In this document: positions 57,325-64,000 of the stretch, piece by piece | How positions within the stretch are numbered: the stretch's first letter is position 1 | Layout of the letters: each line of letters starts with the position of its first letter | NCBI GenBank assembly: GCA_963662155.1 | Contig: OY759270.1 | Coordinates: 9,050,461-9,114,460 of the forward strand | Reading direction: 5' to 3' | Source of the DNA: Lamellibrachia columna | Lineage: Eukaryota; Annelida; Polychaeta; Sabellida; Siboglinidae | Length of the DNA stretch: 64,000 bases | Made by a program: the position numbers and the translations under genes | Notes under the pieces: generated by a model | Databases searched by the model: none | The model's input: only the letters and a program-made list of their open reading frames with translations | What the model was told of the DNA's origin: nothing

Positions 57325-59340
57325 CAATTACCAGCATACTTACACAACTAGCCGATAAACAAGAATACGTACACACACAATCATCTCACGCACAAACAAT
57401 TACCAGCATACTTACACAACTAGCCGATAAACAAGAATACGTACACACACAATCATCTCACGCACAAGCAATTACCAGCATACTTACACAACTAGCCGAT
57501 AAACAAGAATACGTACACACACAATCATCTCACGCACAAGCAATTACCAGCATACTTACACAACTAGCCGATAAACAAGAATACGTACACACACAATCAT
57601 CTCACGCACAAGCAATTACCAGCATACTTACACAACTAGCCGATAAACAAGAATACGTACACACACAATCATCTCAAGCACAAACAATTACCAGCATACT
57701 TACACAACTAGCCGATAAACAAGAATACGTACACACACAATCATCTCACGCACAAACAATTACCAGCATACTTACACAACTAGCCGATAAACAAGAATAC
57801 GTACACACACAATCATCTCAAGCACAAACAATTACCAGCATACTTACACAACTAGCCGAGAAACAAGAATACGTACACACACAATCATCTCACGCACAAG
57901 CAATTACCAGCATACTTACACAACTAGCCGATAAACAAGAATACGTACACACACAATCATCTCAAGCACAAACAATTACCAGCATACTTACACAACTAGC
58001 CGAGAAACAAGAATACGTACACACACAATCATCTCACGCACAAGCAATTACCAGCATACTTACACAACTAGCCGATAAACAAGAATACGTACACACACAA
58101 TCATCTCAAGCACAAACAATTACCAGCATACTTACACAACTAGCCGAGAAACAAGAATACGTACACACACAATCATCTCACGCACAAGCAATTACCAGCA
58201 TACTTACACAACTAGCCGATAAACAAGAATACGTACACACACAATCATCTCAAGCACAAACAATTACCAGCATACTTACACAACTAGCCGAGAAACAAGA
58301 ATACGTACACACACAATCATCTCACGCACAAGCAATTACCAGCATACTTACACAACTAGCCGATAAACAAGAATACGTACACACACAATCATCTCAAGCA
58401 CAAACAATTACCAGCATACTTACACAACTAGCCGAGAAACAAGAATACGTACACACACAATCATCTCACGCACAAGCAATTACCAGCATACTTACACAAC
58501 TAGCCGATAAACAAGAATACGTACACACACAATCATCTCAAGCACAAACAATTACCAGCATACTTACACAACTAGCCGAGAAACAAGAATACGTACACAC
58601 ACAATCATCTCACGCACAAGCAATTACCAGCATACTTACACAACTAGCCGATAAACAAGAATACGTACACACACAATCATCTCACGCACAAACAATTACC
58701 AGCATACTTACACAACTAGCCGATAAACAAGAATACGTACACACACAATCATCTCAAGCACAAACAATTACCAGCATACTTACACAACTAGCCGATAAAC
58801 AAGAATACGTACACACACAATCATCTCACGCACAAGCAATTACCAGCATACTTACACAACTAGCCGATAAACAAGAATACGTACACACACAATCATCTCA
58901 CGCACAAGCAATTACCAGCATACTTACACAACTAGCCGATAAACAAGAATACGTACACACACAATCATCTCACGCACAAACAATTACCAACATACTTACA
59001 CAACTAGCCGAGAAACAAGAATACGTACACACACAATCATCTCACGCACAAACAATTACCAGCATACTTACACAACTAGCCGATAAACAAGAATACGAAC
59101 ACACACAATCATCTCACGCACAAGCAATTACCAGCATACTTACACAACTAGCCGATAAACAAGAATACGTACACACACAATCATCTCACGCACAAACAAT
59201 TACCAGCATACTTACACAACTAGCCGATAAACAAGAATACGTACACACATAATCATCTCACGCACAAGCAATTACCAGCATACTTACACAACTAGCCGAT
59301 AAACAAGAATACGTACACACACAATCATCTCACGCACAAA
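57325..59340 (+). repeat. 72-bp minisatellite inside a LINE ORF, exactly 28 copies
   Basis: The unit begins 'caattaccagcatacttaca' and runs 72 bp. Starts fall exactly every 72 bp from 57325 to 59269 with no indels. Three diagnostic sites vary (gat/gag, cacg/caag, aaa/aag). From 57757 to 58620 two subtypes alternate perfectly as six 144-bp dimers. One unit equals 24 codons of the LINE's 'HKQLPAYLHN...PINKNTYTHN' segment, so the unit came from LINE coding sequence. Confidence 0.97.
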
Positions 59341-59815
59341 CACAACAAAATATAAAAAATAGGACACAGTATATTCCTCAGCCGTATGGGATCCATACCG
59401 CAAATGTCAAATTAATTAAATGAAAAAATCCAATGCAGGGCTACCTGTTTTGTACTACATGATTATTCTAGAGACTCCAGCGTTATTAGCATGTTGTCCA
59501 CACTTAACTGGCCAACCCTCTAAAATAGAAGGAACGTTGCAAGACTGTCGGTCTTCCACAAAACCTTACACCATAAAATCGCCGTTACCTTAACCGAGGT
59601 TACCTTAAAACGTATATTCGTCACATTAGACTGAGCGATTGTCACCACTTCGTTCCCCAGCAGTTAAATCCGAAGTGTTCGAGTATAGTTTCTTTCCAAA
59701 CACAGTTACAGACTGGATTTTCTTAAGCCCCGAAATTTCAAACAGTGAAACTACCTCCAGTTTAAAAAGCAGATTAGAAAAACTTTATCATAAGTGTAGG
59801 TAACTGGATGCCCCG
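59341..59815 (+). mobile_element. LINE C-terminal fragment
   Basis: The plus strand reads 'SSAVWDPYRKCQINQLNEKI', 'CRATCFVLHDYSRDSSVISM' and 'LNWPTL', the post-palm region of a CR1/Jockey-like LINE. Stops are present. It appears to be a different copy from the LINE left of the array. Confidence 0.7.
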
Positions 59816-60427
59816 CGCAGAGCATCCATAGACATAACCACGTCACTCAATTAATTGTTCATTTTAGTTAAAAGCAATATGTTTTATTTTATTAATTTTT
59901 TCTTAATATTTTTATAATTCTCAATGACTGATGCTGTCCACTGAGTGTCAACTGAGTGTCCACTGGATGGATTATACACCGAATGGTTCTTCTCGTTATG
60001 CATGTAGACGTAGAACACGTATTTGCAAAACAAACCGTCTGAGATATAATTCACCACATACATCAACAATACACCAGACATTTTAAAAGATTATGTGACC
60101 ACACACAGCTTACAAGGATATATACATTATGCTAAAAATTATATCATAAAAGGCTATATGCGTAAGTACTGTTATAAACTGCTTTATGGTCAAGAATAAC
60201 TACCTAATCCAGCTGCACATAATTATTACCAAAACCAATGGAATATACACACACAGTTGTTACTATGCGTAAGCCATCACCTACAGCACATTACATATAA
60301 GTATACATATAGGCACACACAGAAATTGATTGAACACTGATGCGTAAATGGAACACATTTAATTTATGGAATTATAAGAAATGTATACATGCGGTAATAA
60401 ACAATAAATAAACTTATTGAAAATCTA
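59816..60427. other. Unassigned spacer
   Basis: No supported gene. A small direct repeat 'actgagtgtc' occurs at 59940-59960. Confidence 0.35.
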
Positions 60428-60483
60428 CCAGTTTCAACGACGATATTAATATCTTCGCAGGTGTGATGTGGAATATGCGAGTG
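60428..60483 (+). pseudogene. Exon fragment related to the 54-kb candidate gene
   Basis: The plus strand at 60433-60480 reads 'NDDINIFAGVMWNMR', nearly the same as 'NDDINLFAGVMWTTR' at about 54,190. The DNA blocks 'caacgacgatattaat' and 'ttcgcaggtgtgatgtgga' are identical. The rest of the exon is absent; LINE sequence follows directly. Confidence 0.6.
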
Positions 60484-60489
60484 ATTTCG

Positions 60490-60770
60490 TCTAAGAAAAC
60501 TTAACATATGTTCTAAGCATGACCTCGCTTTTATGAATTCATGTTGAGATGGATTTATTAATGTATGCCTAACAGGGAAGTCCACCATAATTATTATGGT
60601 CTTTCCCATATACAAATCACCGATGTTAAATTCACTGGTCTGCAATTCTCTGACTTATTTCGCGAACCATTTTTAACTAATGTTTGCTTCAATTCAAAAG
60701 GAGCTACTACTTTTTATTGACAAGTTGAACACTCTTGCAAGTGGCATAACAATTTGTTCTACTGTTTCCA
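60490..60770 (-). mobile_element. CR1/Jockey-like LINE fragment
   Basis: The minus strand encodes 'MVDFPVRHTLINPSQHEFIK' and 'ARSCLEHMLSFL', matching the 28.5-kb LINE ('HMVDFLVRHKLLNPSQHVF'). A tripled 'tttgttctactgtttccatt' segment follows at 60750-60830. Confidence 0.75.
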
Positions 60771-61230
60771 TTATTTAAATTTGTTCTACTGTTTTCATTA
60801 TTTTAATTTGTTTTACTGTTTCCATTATGTAAAAGCGATCAGACTTTGTAATTTAATTATGTTTGGCTTGTGTAATATTCCTACAAAGTATACCGAACAT
60901 CTTGGTTTCAACATAATACATGGTAATAGTATATACATATAAGCGAGTACACTAGGAAGGTGACATGTGTTATGAATAGCATTCGCTAAACAAGGAACAG
61001 TACAGGGTAAGATTCCTGTTAAAATCGCATTACCCAGGCCCTACATTGGAATGAATTAAGTCATTCCTACACAAACGCACACAGCGTCCTAGTAAACGAT
61101 AAATCCTCCTAACAAGTCCCAGTTCTATCAGGCGTCCCTCGTGGCACAGTGTTAGGTCCGCTGCTTTTTCTCGCATACATCAATGACATGCCTGCCTGTG
61201 TGATACTAAATATCAAACTGTTCGCAGACG

Positions 61231-61703
61231 ACAGCCTGCTGTACCGCAGGATCAGATGACAGCCTGCTGTGCCGCAGGATCAGATGACAGCCTGCTGTAC
61301 CGCAGGATCAGACGACAGCCTGCTGTACCGCAGGATCAGATGACAGCCTGCTGTACCGCAGGACAGATGACAGCCTGCTGTACCGCAGGATCAGATGACA
61401 GCCTGCTGTACCGCAGGATCAGATGACAGCCTGCTGTACCGCTGGATCAGAAGACAGCCTGCTGTACCGCAGGATCAGACGACAGCCTGCTGTACCGCAG
61501 GATCAGATGACAGCCTGCTGTACCGCAGGATCAGATGACAGCCTGCTGTACCGCAGAATCAGATGACAGCCTGCTGTACCGCAGGATCAGATGACAGCCT
61601 TCTGTACCGCAGGATCAGATGACAGCCTGCTGTACCGCAGGATCAGATGACAGCCTGCTGTACCGCAGGATCAGATGACAGCCTGCTGTACCGCAGGATC
61701 AGC
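61231..61703 (+). repeat. 28-bp minisatellite across the RT catalytic box, 17 copies
   Basis: The unit 'acagcctgctgtaccgcagg' plus 'atcagatg' starts at 61231 and recurs every 28 bp (one copy is 27 bp, at 61343-61369). One unit corresponds to the codons for D-S-L-L-Y-R-R-I of the FADD box. 28 is not a multiple of three, so the RT frame is lost. Confidence 0.97.
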
Positions 61704-62096
61704 AGTGGAGAAGACTCTGTGCCTTCTCCACTGCTTGTGCGCCTGCAGGAAGACCTGGTTAAGCAACACGAATGGGAGAAGACCTGGCTCATGAGCTTTC
61801 ATCCTGAAAAATGTGAAGTGTTGCGAATCACAAACAAACCAAAACCCATCATTTCAGGCTCCCTTGCCTTCCACAGGCGCAACACCAGCAACTGCTCCAG
61901 ACCTGTCAACGCATATTGCTACCAGACCTACGTGAGATCGACATTGGAGTATGCTTCTTCTGTATGTGATCCTGCCACCAAAGGAACATAAACAAACTGG
62001 AGGGGCGCAGCTGTATACAACGACTAGCGACACCGGAACAGTCCTACCAGGGTGATACAACAACTTCAGTGGCAATCCTTAGAACAGCGCATGTGC

Positions 62097-63478
62097 ATGG
62101 CGAGGCTCACTATGATGTACAGGATACAGAACGGCCTAGAAGACATGGCGAGGCTCACTATGATGTACAGGATACAGAACGGCCTGGTAGACATGGCGAG
62201 GCTCATTATGATGTACAGGATACAGAACGACCTGGTAGACACGGCGAGGCTCACTATGATGTACAGGATACAGAACGGCCTAGAAGACATGGCGAGGCTC
62301 ACTATGATGTACAGGATACAGAACGGCCTGGTAGACATGGCGAGGCTCATTATGATGTACAGGATACAGAACGACCTGGTAGACACGGCGAGGCTCACTA
62401 TGATGTACAGGATACAGAACGGCCTAGAAGACATGGCGAGGCTCACTGTGATGTACAGGATACAGAACGACCTGGTAGACACGGCGAGGCTCACTATGAT
62501 GTACAGGATACAGAACGGCCTAGAAGACATGGCGAGGCTCACTGTGATGTACAGGATACAGAACGACCTGGTAGACACGGCGAGGCTCACTATGATGTAC
62601 AGGATACAGAACGACCTGGTGGACATGGCGAGGCTCATTATGATGTACAGGATACAGAACGGCCTGGTAGACATGACGAGGCTCACTGTGATGTACAGGA
62701 TACAGAACGGCCTGGTAGACATGGCGAGGCTCACTATGATGTACAGGATACAGAACGACCTGGTAGACACGGCGAGGCTCACTATGATGTACAGGATACA
62801 GAACGACCTGGTAGACATGGCGAGGCTCACTATGATGTACAGGATACAGAACGACCTGGTAGACACGGCGAGGCTCACTATGATGTACAGGATACAGAAC
62901 GACCTGGTGGACATGGCGAGGCTCATTATGATGTACAGGATACAGAACGACCTGGTAGACATGGCGAGGCTCACTATGATGTACAGGATACAGAACGACC
63001 TGGTAGACACGGCGAGGCTCACTATGATGTACAGGATACAGAACGACCTGGTAGACATGGCGAGGCTCACTATGATGTACAGGATACAGAACGACCTGGT
63101 GGACATGACGAGGCTCACTGTGATGTACAGGATACAGAACGGCCTGGTAGACATGGCGAGGCTCACTATGATGTACAGGATACAGAACGACCTGGTAGAC
63201 ATGGCGAGGCTCACTATGATGTACAGGATACAGAACGGTCTAGTAGACACGGTGAGGCTCACTATGATGTACAGGATACAGAACGGCCTAGTAGACATGG
63301 CGAGGCTCACTGTGATGTACAGGATACAGAACGACCTGGTAGACACGGCGAGGCTCACTATGATGTACAGGATACAGAACGACCTGGTAGACACGGCGAG
63401 GCTCACTATGATGTACAGGATACAGAACGACCTGGTAGACACGGCGAGGCTCACTATGATGTACATGATACAGAACGG
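62097..63478 (+). repeat. 48-bp minisatellite in LINE ORF, 28 copies plus a partial
   Basis: The unit encodes MARLTMMYRIQNGLVD. Starts fall exactly every 48 bp from 62097 to 63441, with no indels. Subtypes differ at four or five sites and early copies repeat as 144-bp trimers (62097-62384). Being a multiple of three, the array leaves the 494-, 487- and 563-residue frames on both strands open; only the +1 frame corresponds to the original LINE protein. Confidence 0.97.
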
Positions 63479-63720
63479 AACATCCTGCCATACAATATAC
63501 ATCACCAGCCCACTGCGCCCCAGAACACGTAACTGAAGGGTACAGAGGACATCCGTTCCAGCTGACGCTCCTGCTGTCATGAATCCTGGCATGGCAGCAG
63601 TCGTTTTTCGTGGACACAGTAGCCCCCCGGAACGGCCTCCGGCCACAATTGTAAAAGCTCCCTCTCTTGTTGCTTTCAAGCAACACCAGCCAGCCCTGCC
63701 ATTGACACTACCGTTTAATG

Positions 63721-64000
63721 TGTGACCATTGATTTTAAATTGTACCAGCACATACACTCACAGTGACGGTAGTGAAATAACGGAAGAAGTCGTGCAGTGG
63801 TAGTGATATGTGTCCGTGTAACCACAAGCGTTGTTCTCGTTCGCAGATATCGAATCAACGTTTGACAACTGATCTTTTCAAAACGCGAAAAAGGCAAAGA
63901 TTAATTCCTTAATCTCACCACGTCGGATATGTTACACAGTGTATGTTACAATTACCGACTTCGCGCAATGGAGGTCCGAGTCATTTGATCCTGCGTAGTT
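63721..64000. other. Unassigned end of window
   Basis: Nothing could be supported. Confidence 0.35.

Larger units (their letters stand above)
61050..63720 (+). mobile_element. CR1/Jockey-like LINE carrying two internal minisatellites
   Basis: The plus strand encodes RT: 'SGVPRGTVLGPLLFLAYIND' (61128-61190), the catalytic 'KLFADDSLLYRR' at 61218-61255, 'WEKTWLMSFHPEKCEVLRIT' after the first array, 'YVRSTLEYASSVCDP', then 'LQWQSLEQRMCMARLTMMYR' at the second array, and a C-terminal tail 'GTSCHTIYITSPLRPRTRN' with decayed sequence to about 63,715. The 5' part is missing. The element is ordinary except that two segments have been amplified in place. Confidence 0.85.

Noticed and set aside
57325..59340. 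CRISPR-like array
   Set aside because: Units are contiguous with no unique spacers, the DNA is animal, and the unit derives from LINE coding sequence. The same holds for the other minisatellites.
62066..63757. 563-residue minus-strand frame with ILYIIVSLAVSTRSF repeats
   Set aside because: It is antisense to the 48-bp LINE-derived array.

Overview
The window is animal nuclear DNA: spliced genes with GT-AG introns, several families of non-LTR retrotransposon, long microsatellites and many minisatellites, and AT-rich spacer. The density of repeats and young tandem arrays suggests a marine invertebrate (mollusc, other lophotrochozoan, or cephalochordate). The sequence alone does not fix the phylum. 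Few loci are genes; most long open frames are translated repeats.

Left third (about 2-17.5 kb): a locally duplicated locus. Two four-exon genes in direct orientation (gene A, 6220-10004; gene B, 14054-16331) encode closely related, predicted secreted, helix-rich proteins of 253 and 251 residues. Each has its own matching TATA box and upstream TGACGTCA site. Two degraded relatives lie in the opposite orientation: pseudogene D (about 2.0-4.5 kb, broken by two LINEs) and pseudogene C (about 12.1-12.5 kb). Further non-coding pieces of the unit lie at 4.8-5.1, 10.9-11.6 and 16.9-17.5 kb. I do not recognise the family with certainty. Signal peptide plus amphipathic helices resembles a four-helix-bundle cytokine, which is a hypothesis only.

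Middle (25.4-40.8 kb, minus strand): a nine-exon gene that I recognise as SLC35C2, a Golgi nucleotide-sugar-transporter-like protein. Every splice phase agrees, but exon 2 carries a 13-bp tandem duplication (39015-39040) that breaks the frame. Its introns hold a long LINE, a foldback element inserted into another LINE, a 41-copy 31-bp minisatellite and a (TG)n tract of about 360 bp.

Right part (41-64 kb): scattered candidate exons (a two-exon gene at 47.3-48.4 kb, an LDL-receptor class A-like exon at 50 kb, a two-exon frame at 53.6-54.4 kb, a possible terminal exon at 52.6 kb), then LINEs at 56-59.8 and 61-63.7 kb. Inside the coding regions of these LINEs, tandem arrays have expanded: 28 x 72 bp, 17 x 28 bp across the reverse-transcriptase FADD box, and about 29 x 48 bp. 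No tRNA, rRNA or CRISPR array was seen.
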